Source of the DNA: Acidimicrobiia bacterium
GTDB lineage: Bacteria > Actinomycetota > Acidimicrobiia > IMCC26256 > PALSA-610
Length of the DNA: 48,175 bases
Assembly (NCBI GenBank): GCA_017882905.1
Contig: JADGOO010000214.1
Coordinates: 1-48,175, forward strand
Direction: 5' to 3'
Part shown: in pieces, positions 16,143 to 23,976 of the stretch
Layout of the letters: the number at the start of each line of letters is the position of its first letter
Numbering within the stretch: the stretch's first letter is position 1
The notes under the pieces: generated by a model
Told to the model about the DNA's origin: nothing
Seen by the model: only the letters and a program-made list of their open reading frames with translations
Database searches by the model: none
Made by a program: the position numbers and the translations under genes

Positions 16143-17582
16143 TCAGCGCTTGCCGAACGTGGGGTCGCCGGAGATGTACAAGATCTCGAAGGTCACCACG
16201 AAGTTGCCGAACGTCGGCTGCACGATCTGGTGATCGTCCACGCACGGATGCGGGACAGCCACACCCGCGCCGGGGTTCGTACAGGCTGGCACGGCCACCG
16301 TGTTCACACCGTCGAACTTGTAGATCGTGGCGTTGTACGAGTTGGCGGCGTCGATGAGGCTCTGGTTCGGGTGCTGCGGGTCGTTCGGGAAGTCGTACTC
16401 GAGCGAGAGATGGATCGGGTTCTGGGGGTCGGAGTAGCCCGCGAACGGCGAGATCGTGGTCGTGGGGCCGGTGCAGCCGCCCGGACAGAACGTTCCCGGC
16501 CCTTGCGTGACCACGATCGGCGCACCCGTTCCGGTGTCGGGCAAGGTGACCGTGGAGGGGTTGCTCCCACCCGTGGTGATCGAGCCGCCCGGGGGCACGA
16601 ATCCGGCACCGACGCCCGGTGCGGCCGCGACGATCGCGGTGTCCTGCGACGCCACGTTGTTCGTTCCGGGAGTCGCGGTGGCCTGGTCGGTGATGAAGCC
16701 GCTCACGGGAACCGAGCTCGGCGTAGTCACGACGATCTGCACCGTTGCCGATTGCCCGGATGCCAACGTGCCGAGCGAGCACGTGACGGGGCCGCTGCCC
16801 GGACCGGTGGGGCAGTCGCCCGGCGCGGGTCCGGTCGCCGACACGAACGTGGGAACGGGCAGCGTGTCGGTGACCTGCACGCCCGCGGTGGGCAACGCGT
16901 CGTTGTTGGTGACGGTCACGGTGTACTGCACGTCGTTACCGGCGGTGACCGGATCGGGCGCATCGGTGATCGTGGTCGACAGGTTGTACTGGTGCGCGGT
17001 GATGACGCGCATCTCGTCGACCGCGGTGGGCGTCTGGAACCGGAAGCTCACCGTGTGCAGATCGGCGGAGATCGTGAAGTAGTCGTGGCTCGCCGCGAGC
17101 TCGAGGCCGCGCGACCCAGTATCACCGTCGTACGTGGTGCCCGGCGCGCCCAGGATCGAGTCGGTCGACTCGAGTCTGTCCGGCGTGACGATCACACCGA
17201 GGATGCTTCCGTCGAAGGTGACCGAGCCGTTGACCGTGATCTGCGAGCGCTTCGGTGGATCGGTGTGCACCATGTGGCTGTCGACGACGGTGCCCGACGC
17301 GATGTTGCTCGTGTGCAGCGCCTTGGGCGATGAGTACTTGCCGGGCGCGGTGGCGTCGACCTGGACCGGGTTGGCCAACACGACGCCGCTGGCCTCGTTG
17401 AACGCGAACGCCGTGGTCTGCGACTCGAGCTTGTTGTAAGCAACCGATGGCGGCGGCGCGATCTGCTGGACCGGACCCGACGTGCCCGTGATCGTGGCAC
17501 CACCAGGTTGGATGCCGATGCCGGCCACACCGAGCATCGCTCCGAGCGCCGCGGCCAAACTTGCAGTCCGTCGTCTCGTCAT
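16143..17582 (-). CDS. Secreted DUF11-domain protein
   Basis: A 479-residue protein with an N-terminal signal peptide (RRRTASLAAALGAMLGVAG, cleavage probably near GGAT). A beta-rich N-terminal region follows, then a DUF11-type domain (TDAPDPVTAGNDVQYTVTV, DTLPVPTFVSA, GTLASGQSATVQIVV) of about 100 residues. The C-terminal part has four Cys in CPGGC and PACTNPGAGVAVPHPC contexts. No LPxTG anchor or C-terminal membrane segment is seen, so it may be released. Role unknown. It converges with the cyclase gene. Confidence 0.8.
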   Translation of the reverse strand: MTRRRTASLAAALGAMLGVAGIGIQPGGATITGTSGPVQQIAPPPSVAYNKLESQTTAFAFNEASGVVLANPVQVDATAPGKYSSPKALHTSNIASGTVVDSHMVHTDPPKRSQITVNGSVTFDGSILGVIVTPDRLESTDSILGAPGTTYDGDTGSRGLELAASHDYFTISADLHTVSFRFQTPTAVDEMRVITAHQYNLSTTITDAPDPVTAGNDVQYTVTVTNNDALPTAGVQVTDTLPVPTFVSATGPAPGDCPTGPGSGPVTCSLGTLASGQSATVQIVVTTPSSVPVSGFITDQATATPGTNNVASQDTAIVAAAPGVGAGFVPPGGSITTGGSNPSTVTLPDTGTGAPIVVTQGPGTFCPGGCTGPTTTISPFAGYSDPQNPIHLSLEYDFPNDPQHPNQSLIDAANSYNATIYKFDGVNTVAVPACTNPGAGVAVPHPCVDDHQIVQPTFGNFVVTFEILYISGDPTFGKR

Positions 17583-17646
17583 GATCGCCTCGATCTCGAT
17601 TGCCCCCGGCCGCGTCCGACGCTGTCGAACGCGCGACGGGATGCCC

Positions 17647-17676
17647 CCAACTACGCCATTGTGATGGCCTAGTTGG
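17647..17676. promoter_or_regulatory. Inverted repeat upstream of the DUF11 gene
   Basis: CCAACTA and TAGTTGG flank an inner GCCAT/ATGGC pair around TGTG, broken by one C-C mismatch. It lies 65 bp upstream of the DUF11 gene start in the 223-bp divergent gap with the amidohydrolase. It could be an operator or a 5' leader hairpin. Confidence 0.4.
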
Positions 17677-17805
17677 ATTGCGTCAAATGGGGCGCACGCG
17701 CGCTGGTCACCCTGGCGTCACCGCCCCGGTGGGCGCCGTGGCCCGGACCGATAGGTTGGGCGGATCACGCCGTCCCGGACGGGACGCCGCCTGCGAGGAG
17801 AGCCG

Positions 17806-19500
17806 ATGGTCGATCTGGTGATCCGCCATGCCGATGTCGTCGACGGAACGGGCGCGCCGCGCCACCGAGCCGACGTCGCTGTGCACGAGGGGCGGGTCGT
17901 GGCGGTCGGTGACGTCGACGAGAAGGGCACACGCGAGATCGATGCCGACGGCCTCGCGGTGACGCCCGGTTTCGTCGACGTGCACACCCACTACGACGCG
18001 CAGGTGTTCTGGGATCCAACCCTCGGGCCGTCGCCGCTCCACGGCGTCACCTCGGTGTTCAGCGGCAACTGCGGCTTTTCGATCGCGCCGCTCGTGGCGC
18101 GCGAAGCCGAGTACCTCATGACGATGCTCGCCCGGGTGGAGGGCATGCCGCTCGATGCGCTCGCGGCCGGTGTGCCGTGGAGCTGGCAGAGCACCGCCGA
18201 CTACTTCGCGGCGATCCCTCCCCTGTCGGTGAACGCCGGCTTCATGGTCGGTCACTGCGCGTTGCGCCGAGTGGTCATGGGCGACGCCGGCACGGCGCGC
18301 GCTGCGACACCCGACGAGATCGCGGCCATGCAGCAGCTGCTCCGAGACGGCTTGGCCGCGGGCGGCATCGGGTTCTCGTCGAGCTGGGCCGACACGCACA
18401 ACGACGCGCATGGCGAGAAGGTGCCCTCTCGGTTCGCCACACTCGAAGAGCTCGTCGCGCTGAGCGGCGTGTGCCGTGAGTTCCCCGGCACGTCACTCGA
18501 GTTCATCCCGACCGTCGGCGAGTTCAACGAAGACCACTACGACGTGATGACGCGCATGTCGGCGGCCGCCGGGCGGCCGCTCAACTGGAACCTGCTCACG
18601 GTCAACGCCAAGAACGGCTCCGCCGTCGAGCAGCGACTCGCGGCGGGTGATTGGGCACGCGCGCACGACGGTCGCGTGGTCGCGCTCACGGTGCCCGAAG
18701 CGCCGCGCCCACGCCTCAGCTTCCTGTCGGGCTTCGTGCTCGACGCGCTCGCGGGTTGGGCGAAGCCGATGTCGCTGGCACCCGCCGACAAGCTCGAGCT
18801 GCTCACCGACCCCCAGCGCCGCCGTGAGCTCGCGCAGTCGGCGGAGGGCACGTCGGGCCTGATCCGCAGCATCGCGTTGTGGCAGATCCACGAGATCATC
18901 GAGACGTTCACACCGGAGACGAAGCGCTTCGAGGGCCGCACCGTCGGCGACATCGCCGCCGAGCAGGGCAAGGAGCCGTTCGACGCGTTGTGCGACATCG
19001 CCGTCGCCGACGGCCTGCGCACCGCGTTCTCGCCTCCGGCCGTCGGCAACACGAAAGACGACTGGGCCGCGCGTGTGGGCGTGTGGCGCGACGAGCGTGC
19101 GGTGATCGGGGCGAGCGATGCCGGCGCGCACCTCGACCTGCTGGCCACGTTCAACTACACCACGACGGTGTTGGCCAAGGCAGTGCGCGAGCACGAGGTG
19201 CTGTCGCTCGAAGAGGCCGTGCACCTGATGACCGAGGTACCGGCGAGCCTCTATGGCATGGTCGACCGGGGCGTGCTGCGCGCGGGTGCACATGCCGACC
19301 TCGTGGTGCTCGACCCTGCGACGGTGGCGCCGTTGCCGGTGCAGACGGTCGACGACATGCCCACTGGTGCGAGCCGCGTGTACGGCGGCGCCGCCGGCAT
19401 CGAGCGGGTGTTCGTGAGCGGCGAGGAGATCGTGCGCGGCGATGCGTTCACCGACGCGCGTCCGGGTCGCGTGCTGCGCAGCGGCGCCGACACGCGCTGA
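17806..19500 (+). CDS. D-aminoacylase-type amidohydrolase
   Basis: A 564-residue amidohydrolase superfamily enzyme close to N-acyl-D-amino-acid deacylases. TPGFVDVHTHYDAQVFWDP gives the His-x-His metal site, SGNCGFSIAPL holds the Cys seen as metal ligand in D-aminoacylase, and GASDAGAHLD gives the late catalytic Asp. It ends with the usual second strand of the small beta domain. GGAGAG lies before the ATG. Substrate uncertain; many actinobacterial homologues are annotated only by family. Confidence 0.88.
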   Translation: MVDLVIRHADVVDGTGAPRHRADVAVHEGRVVAVGDVDEKGTREIDADGLAVTPGFVDVHTHYDAQVFWDPTLGPSPLHGVTSVFSGNCGFSIAPLVAREAEYLMTMLARVEGMPLDALAAGVPWSWQSTADYFAAIPPLSVNAGFMVGHCALRRVVMGDAGTARAATPDEIAAMQQLLRDGLAAGGIGFSSSWADTHNDAHGEKVPSRFATLEELVALSGVCREFPGTSLEFIPTVGEFNEDHYDVMTRMSAAAGRPLNWNLLTVNAKNGSAVEQRLAAGDWARAHDGRVVALTVPEAPRPRLSFLSGFVLDALAGWAKPMSLAPADKLELLTDPQRRRELAQSAEGTSGLIRSIALWQIHEIIETFTPETKRFEGRTVGDIAAEQGKEPFDALCDIAVADGLRTAFSPPAVGNTKDDWAARVGVWRDERAVIGASDAGAHLDLLATFNYTTTVLAKAVREHEVLSLEEAVHLMTEVPASLYGMVDRGVLRAGAHADLVVLDPATVAPLPVQTVDDMPTGASRVYGGAAGIERVFVSGEEIVRGDAFTDARPGRVLRSGADTR

Positions 19501-19518
19501 GGCGCGACGGCCCGAACG

Positions 19519-20187
19519 TCAGTCGAGACGGATGCGGTATGCGCAGCGGCTGTCGCCGCTGAGCAGATGCTGCTCGCGCTCCACGCGCACATCGTCTCCG
19601 AGCGCGCTCCGGAACAGCTCGAGCTCGCCCCGACACAGCCCTTGGCACACAGTCGCGGCCGCGCACACTGGGCAGTGGTGCTCCACGAGGATCCAGTCGT
19701 CGCCGTCGCGTACCGCTTCGGCCATGTAGCCCTCCGCACTGCGCCGGCGCGCGAGCGCTTCGACGCGCTTGCGGGCCGGCGCCTCGCGGTCGATCACGCG
19801 CCGGTAGCCGTCGATCTGCACGGCGGTGCGGGCCGCGATCACCGCGTCGAGGCCATCGTCGCCCATCGCGGCGCGCAGCGCCTCGATCAGCTCCACCGTG
19901 AGGTCGCCGTGACGGTCGGGGAACAGCTCCGTACCGAGATCGGTGAGCACCCATTCCACGGGCGGGCGACCGCGCCCGGCTGCCGCTCGGTCGCGTCGGG
20001 CCACCAGGCCGTGACCGGCCAGGACGTCGAGGTGCAGCCGAACTGCCGACTCCGTGATGGCGAGCTCGACCGCGAGCTCGGCGGCGGTGAGGCCGTCGGC
20101 CCGCTTCAGCCGGTCGAGCAACCGGCGCTTCGCTTCGGACAGCACGGGCTCGCCGTCGTGGTGGTCGGCGATCGGCGCGGCCGGCAT
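19519..20187 (-). CDS. SufR/Rv1460-like iron-sulfur transcription regulator
   Basis: A 222-residue DNA-binding protein. A winged helix is at the N-terminus (LTAAELAVELAITESAVRLHLDVLAGHGLV), and the C-terminal sensor part has CPVCAAATVCQGLC and RCAYRI. Counting the first Cys as i, Cys falls at i+13 and i+43; the 13-residue step equals the spacing in mycobacterial SufR (Rv1460). This suggests it senses an Fe-S cluster. Start MPAAPIADHHDG is preferred; an upstream ATG at 20214 would run into the operator region. It faces the Rieske gene across a perfect palindrome. Confidence 0.82.
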   Translation of the reverse strand: MPAAPIADHHDGEPVLSEAKRRLLDRLKRADGLTAAELAVELAITESAVRLHLDVLAGHGLVARRDRAAAGRGRPPVEWVLTDLGTELFPDRHGDLTVELIEALRAAMGDDGLDAVIAARTAVQIDGYRRVIDREAPARKRVEALARRRSAEGYMAEAVRDGDDWILVEHHCPVCAAATVCQGLCRGELELFRSALGDDVRVEREQHLLSGDSRCAYRIRLD

Positions 20188-20218
20188 GTTGACAGCATCG
20201 CAGAACGAGCGCATTATC

Positions 20219-20234
20219 GCAAGTGTTCACTTGC
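20219..20234. promoter_or_regulatory. Putative operator between SufR-like and Rieske genes
   Basis: GCAAGTG-TT-CACTTGC is a perfect 7-bp inverted repeat, 32 bp upstream of the regulator start and 34 bp upstream of the Rieske gene start. Its position suits autoregulation and control of the divergent gene by the SufR-like protein. Confidence 0.65.
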
Positions 20235-20267
20235 TGAAATCGAGCGCACGAGAGAACCGAGGACGCG

Positions 20268-21992
20268 ATGGAGACACGAGCGCTGGCCGGCAGCCGAGAG
20301 ACCCTCGTCAAACAAGGGCGTCTCCTCACGAAGCTCGGTTCGCTGCCCGTGGTGGTCTTCGCCGACGGCGACGACGTGTTCGCCATCGAAGACCGCTGCC
20401 CACACATGGGCTTCCCGCTACACCGGGGCACGGTCGAGTGCGGTCTCGTGACCTGCCACTGGCACCACGCGCGCTTCGATCTCGCCTCGGGCGGAACGCT
20501 CGACCCGTGGGCCGACGACACCCGCGCCTTCGACGTGACGTTCGAGGGCGACGACGTGTTCGTGCACGCGCGCATCGACGACGAGATCGGGCGCCTGCAC
20601 CGCCGCCTGCGCGAAGGGCTCGAGGACAACCTCACGCTCGTGATCGCCAAGTCGGTGCTCGGCTTGATCGAGCACGGCGAAGCTCCCGACGCGATCCTGC
20701 GCACCGCGATCGACTTCGGCACCCGCTACCGCAGCAGCGGTTGGGGCGCCGGCCTCACCGTGCTGGTCGCGATGACCAACGTGCTACCGGAGCTGGCCGA
20801 CGACGACCGCGCCGTTGCCTTGATCCATGCGCTGCGCTTCGTGGCGCTCGATACCGCCAACCATGCGCCCCGGTTCCCGGTTGCCGCGCTGCCCGGCGCC
20901 GATCTCCCGGTGGAGCGCGTCGAGCAGTGGTATCGCCGCTTCATCGACACGCGATCGGGCGACTCGGCCGAGCGATCGTTGCGCACGCTCATCGATGCGG
21001 GCGCGCCGCTCGACGCCGTGGAACGCGTGATGGTCGCGGCCGCCACTGACCACATCTTCATCAACGAGGGTCACACGCTCGACTTCACGAACAAGGCGTT
21101 CGAAGCGCTCGCCGCGCTCGGTCGCGACGACGCCGGCGTGGTGCTCACCTCGCTCGTGTCGCAGACCGCGGCCGCCGACCGCAGTGAGGAAGGCAGCGAG
21201 TGGCAGTACCCGCACGACCTGGTGGCGCTCGTGGCGCGCGCCAACGCCGTGCTCGCCGGCGCCCCTTCGGGCGGGCACGGCGGCTTCACGGGGGTCGGCG
21301 AGCTCGCGTGGGCGTTGCTCGGCGACGATCCGGAGGCGAGCATCGACGCGCTGCTCGACGCGTTCCATGCCGGGGCCACCGATGAAGACCTCGGGCGCGC
21401 CGTCGCGTACGCAGCCGGGCTGCGCATCACGCGCTTTCACACGCAGAACGATCACGCCGACTGGAACACCGTGCACCATTCGTTCACGAGTGCGAACGCA
21501 CTGCACCACTCGCTCCAACGCGCGCCAGGCCCGATGTCGCGCCGCGGGCTCGTGCACGCCGCGCTGCGCGTGTACCTCGACCGCTTCCTCAACATCCCGG
21601 CCGCGCGGCTGCCCGTCGCGACCACGGGCGACCTCGACGCGCTCACCCGATGCTTCGAGGTGCAGGGCGAGGTCGACGCGGCCGGCAACCTCGCCTATGG
21701 CTTTCTGCAGGGTGGCGGCACGCGCGCCGAGCTCGTGACCACGCTGGGCCATGCGCTCCTCTACGAAGATGCGGAGTTCCACTGGTACCAGGTGTTCGAA
21801 GCGGCAGTGCGCCAGAGCGCCGCGTGGCCCGAAGGTTCGGCCGAATCGGCGCTCATCCTGGCTGGATTCGCGCGTTTCCTCGCTGCGCACACACCCACCC
21901 GCCGCGAGCTCCCGAACGTGATCCGCATCGCCACCCGCCTGCGCCGGGGCGACGAGCTCTTCGAAGACGACGATGCCGGCGCCACCGGCTAG
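20268..21992 (+). CDS. Rieske [2Fe-2S] domain fused to a helical His-rich domain
   Basis: A 574-residue protein. Residues about 10-105 are a Rieske domain with C44-P-H46 and C63-H-W-H66, the four [2Fe-2S] ligands. The remaining 470 residues are mainly helical and unlike the StAR-type catalytic domain of ring-hydroxylating oxygenases. They hold His-rich stretches (TDHIFINEGHTLDF near 268-281; FHTQNDHADWNTVHHSFTSA near 390-409, then ALHHS) that could bind a metal. I do not know its reaction; the pattern faintly recalls questin-oxidase-like proteins. Divergent from the SufR-like gene. Confidence 0.82.
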   Translation: METRALAGSRETLVKQGRLLTKLGSLPVVVFADGDDVFAIEDRCPHMGFPLHRGTVECGLVTCHWHHARFDLASGGTLDPWADDTRAFDVTFEGDDVFVHARIDDEIGRLHRRLREGLEDNLTLVIAKSVLGLIEHGEAPDAILRTAIDFGTRYRSSGWGAGLTVLVAMTNVLPELADDDRAVALIHALRFVALDTANHAPRFPVAALPGADLPVERVEQWYRRFIDTRSGDSAERSLRTLIDAGAPLDAVERVMVAAATDHIFINEGHTLDFTNKAFEALAALGRDDAGVVLTSLVSQTAAADRSEEGSEWQYPHDLVALVARANAVLAGAPSGGHGGFTGVGELAWALLGDDPEASIDALLDAFHAGATDEDLGRAVAYAAGLRITRFHTQNDHADWNTVHHSFTSANALHHSLQRAPGPMSRRGLVHAALRVYLDRFLNIPAARLPVATTGDLDALTRCFEVQGEVDAAGNLAYGFLQGGGTRAELVTTLGHALLYEDAEFHWYQVFEAAVRQSAAWPEGSAESALILAGFARFLAAHTPTRRELPNVIRIATRLRRGDELFEDDDAGATG

Positions 21993-22039
21993 CGATCTGC
22001 CCCGGGAGCTGCAGGCGCCGCCGGTACGGTGGAGCGCAG

Positions 22040-22113
22040 GCGCTCGTAGCTCAGTTGGATAGAGCAGTGGACTTCTAATCCTCAGGTCGCAGGTTCGAAT
22101 CCTGCCGGGCGCG
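22040..22113 (+). tRNA. tRNA-Arg (anticodon UCU)
   Basis: A cloverleaf can be drawn: acceptor GCGCTCG with CGGGCGC (one U-G), D-arm GCTC/GAGC, anticodon loop CTTCTAA with UCU, T-arm GCAGG-TTCGAAT-CCTGC, discriminator G, no encoded CCA. The anticodon stem has one T-T mismatch (28-42). Two partial copies of its 3' end lie downstream, so it is an island integration site. Confidence 0.95.
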
Positions 22114-22114
22114 C
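22072..22114 (+). repeat. Direct repeat copy 1 (attL, inside tRNA-Arg)
   Basis: This 43-bp stretch from the anticodon loop to just past the tRNA 3' end is repeated exactly at 23934-23976, and its last 26 bp again at 33330-33355. It is the probable attachment site of tRNA-targeting elements. Confidence 0.85.
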
Positions 22115-22142
22115 AGGGCCGTCGTTGGTGCGATCGCGCAAG

Positions 22143-22177
22143 GCGGGCCCGGCACTGCGCTGTGCCGGGCCTGCTTT
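22143..22177. terminator. Strong hairpin after tRNA-Arg
   Basis: GCGGGCCCGGCAC pairs with GTGCCGGGCCTGC with one mismatch around TGCGCT, followed by TTT. It can end the tRNA transcript and, read on the minus strand, the pilin transcript. Confidence 0.65.
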
Positions 22178-22204
22178 GCACTTGTCACGGAGATCCGTGT
22201 GGGG

Positions 22205-22681
22205 TTACCAGCTGGCGAGCCAGCCGCTCGGGGGAGCGGTGCCTGCGCTGCAGGTGCCGGTGCCCTTGCCGTATTGCGTGCCGGTGGTTGCTGCGTTGTC
22301 CTGGATCCAGAAGCACGTGCCCGACTTCGACAACCCGGCGAGGATCACCGTGTTCGTGGTGGTCGCCACGCTGAGGTTGTTCGGGCCGGTCGACGCCGTC
22401 GCCGCAGCAACGAACGACAAGCTGGGCTCGTTCGCGGCGAGCGCAGCGACGGTGGCCTGGGTGTAGTCGGACTGGTCCGTGAAGATGGTCTTCGCGGATG
22501 TCAGGCCGTTGCGCAGGCTCGACTGGCTCGCGCGGTCCTGGGCTCGCTGACGGGCACCAAGGAAGGTCGGGATGGCAATCGCGATCAGAATGGCAATGAT
22601 GAGCACGACAACCATCAGCTCGATGAGCGTGAAGCCTTCCTCACTGTCCCGACGGCGGGCCGCAATCTTTGCTGCAATCAT
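22205..22681 (-). CDS. Type IV pilin-like protein
   Basis: A 158-residue prepilin. A short leader ends in SEEG and is followed by FTLIELMVVVLIIAILIAIA: the prepilin peptidase site after Gly16, Phe+1, Glu+5 and the hydrophobic assembly helix. The C-terminal globular part has two Cys (TCFWIQDN and GTCSAG) likely forming the D-loop disulfide. GAAGGA precedes the chosen ATG. No pilus assembly genes are in the window, so it would need machinery encoded elsewhere. Confidence 0.9.
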   Translation of the reverse strand: MIAAKIAARRRDSEEGFTLIELMVVVLIIAILIAIAIPTFLGARQRAQDRASQSSLRNGLTSAKTIFTDQSDYTQATVAALAANEPSLSFVAAATASTGPNNLSVATTTNTVILAGLSKSGTCFWIQDNAATTGTQYGKGTGTCSAGTAPPSGWLASW

Positions 22682-22990
22682 GTGCGGTCCTTCGTTCGAG
22701 TGGGTGAATGCGGCCCACGGTGCCGGGCCACCAGCCATGGAGGCTGTTGCTCGTCATCCGTAGATCTCGCCGCACCCGATATCGACACGAAGTGCCTGAC
22801 CTTGAACAAGTTCGCCGCCCGGTGTGATCCGTCGCAGTTGGAGTGCTGGTGATGGACATGACTTTGCTCGTCGTGGCCGGATCACGCAGCTCATCGCCGC
22901 TGTGTTGTGTGCGGCGAGACCCGGCCAGACGAAAGCTTGACGGACGAAGAACGTGACGAGTTGCCGCGCCTTGTCGGTCTCAGCGGGCCC
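22682..22990. other. Gap without a recognisable gene
   Basis: This 309-bp stretch holds the pilin promoter region next to 22681. I see no convincing gene, RNA or repeat in the rest. Codon-phase signal is poor on both strands. Confidence 0.5.
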
Positions 22991-23170
22991 TCACACGCCC
23001 GGACACGCTGATGTGATCATGGTGTGCGCGGCGTCGAAGTCCACCGGTGTGCCGATCCCGAAGGTTCCTGACCGCGCCGCCTCTGACGACGTGGTCCCGT
23101 CGCGGAAGGTTCGAGTCAGTGCGCTCGCGTCGTGGCCCACCGCGAACCCACCAGTCGCGGTCAGCGGCAT
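22991..23170 (-). CDS. Possible small protein of 59 residues
   Basis: An ATG with GAAGGG immediately upstream opens a 59-residue frame, beginning MPLTATGGFAVGHDAS and ending TSACPGV. Composition is protein-like, rich in Ala/Thr/Gly and with few Arg, unlike the Arg-rich shadow frames nearby. No family recognised. It could be the remnant of a longer gene, since the neighbouring DNA is decayed. Confidence 0.3.
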   Translation of the reverse strand: MPLTATGGFAVGHDASALTRTFRDGTTSSEAARSGTFGIGTPVDFDAAHTMITSACPGV

Positions 23171-23236
23171 CCCTTCGCAGCAGGGGCGGTCAAGAACACC
23201 TTGCCCCCGGCGCCGTGATGTCGAGCCCGGATCCGC

Positions 23237-23530
23237 TCACCACAGCGACACGCGGTCGTCGGTGACCTCTTGCGTCCACGAGGCGACGACATGGCCTTCG
23301 TCGTGGCGGTAGAAGCCCAGCGTGTTGAGCAACGGCGAGTACACGTGGATCGACAGCGCGAGCGTGTCGTCGAAGTTCGACAGGGCATGGATGCATCCAC
23401 TCGCGCACGTCGCGACGTGGCCCGCGGGCAGCACACGCCAGCCCGGCTCTTCGAGATCGTCGTGATGGTGCCCGTCGAGACGCGTCTCCACAAGTCGCCG
23501 CACAACTCCGCCCCGTGTTCCCCGGACCCT
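23237..23530 (-). pseudogene. Cysteine dioxygenase C-terminal remnant
   Basis: About 97 codons up to the TGA resemble the second half of type I cysteine dioxygenases: a LVETR strand, GWRVLPAGHVA, CIHALSN (third iron His) and LSIHVYSPLLNTLGFY (with the YSP motif). The first half, with the two other iron ligands in a His-x-His motif, is missing in every frame upstream. The frame continues open but without family features to 23824. It therefore looks like a truncated, inactive copy within the island. Confidence 0.6.
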
Positions 23531-23933
23531 GAAGGTCCGAGCGTCCGCGAGCCTCAGGTCACTGCGAGATGGGTTTGGGGGGAACGTTGACGTCGCGCTC
23601 AGGTGGACCGGTTCGATCATCGCTGTCGTATTCGGCGGCGAGGCACAGCTCCTCGACGGTTGCGAACGCGAGCGCGCCGACGCGACGACGATGTGCCGTG
23701 CGCGAACGACCTCGTCGCGATCGACGCTGCTTTCGTTCACGTTCTCGAAAGTGGTCACGAAGTACGCTGTTATCAGCGGTCGTGATCGCGCCGCAACGCA
23801 CGCCAATTCCATCCCATCCGTCATCCCATCTAAGGGGAAATACGGTGCGGTCGGTGCGGACGCCGCGGCACGAACGTCCAGGTCAGACGAACCGTGCGAA
23901 CGTAGCGATACGCATCAAGTTGCTATGCGGTCT
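23531..23933. other. Decayed sequence left of the second tRNA repeat
   Basis: A stretch of about 400 bp with less GC than its surroundings and no frame that reads like a real protein. It probably holds the lost 5' part of the dioxygenase gene and the right end of the first island segment. Confidence 0.45.
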
Positions 23934-23976
23934 CTTCTAATCCTCAGGTCGCAGGTTCGAATCCTGCCGGGCGCGC
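23934..23976 (+). repeat. Direct repeat copy 2 of tRNA-Arg 3' end
   Basis: Exact 43-bp copy of 22072-22114, from the anticodon loop to beyond the acceptor stem. It lacks the D-arm and 5' acceptor, so it is no functional tRNA. It marks the junction between two island segments. The stop codon of the GT87-like gene on the minus strand lies in it. Confidence 0.88.

Noticed and set aside
23531-23824. Upstream extension of the dioxygenase remnant to an ATG at 23824
   Set aside because: The added residues have no cysteine dioxygenase features and the His-x-His motif is missing, so a complete gene of 195 codons is not supported.
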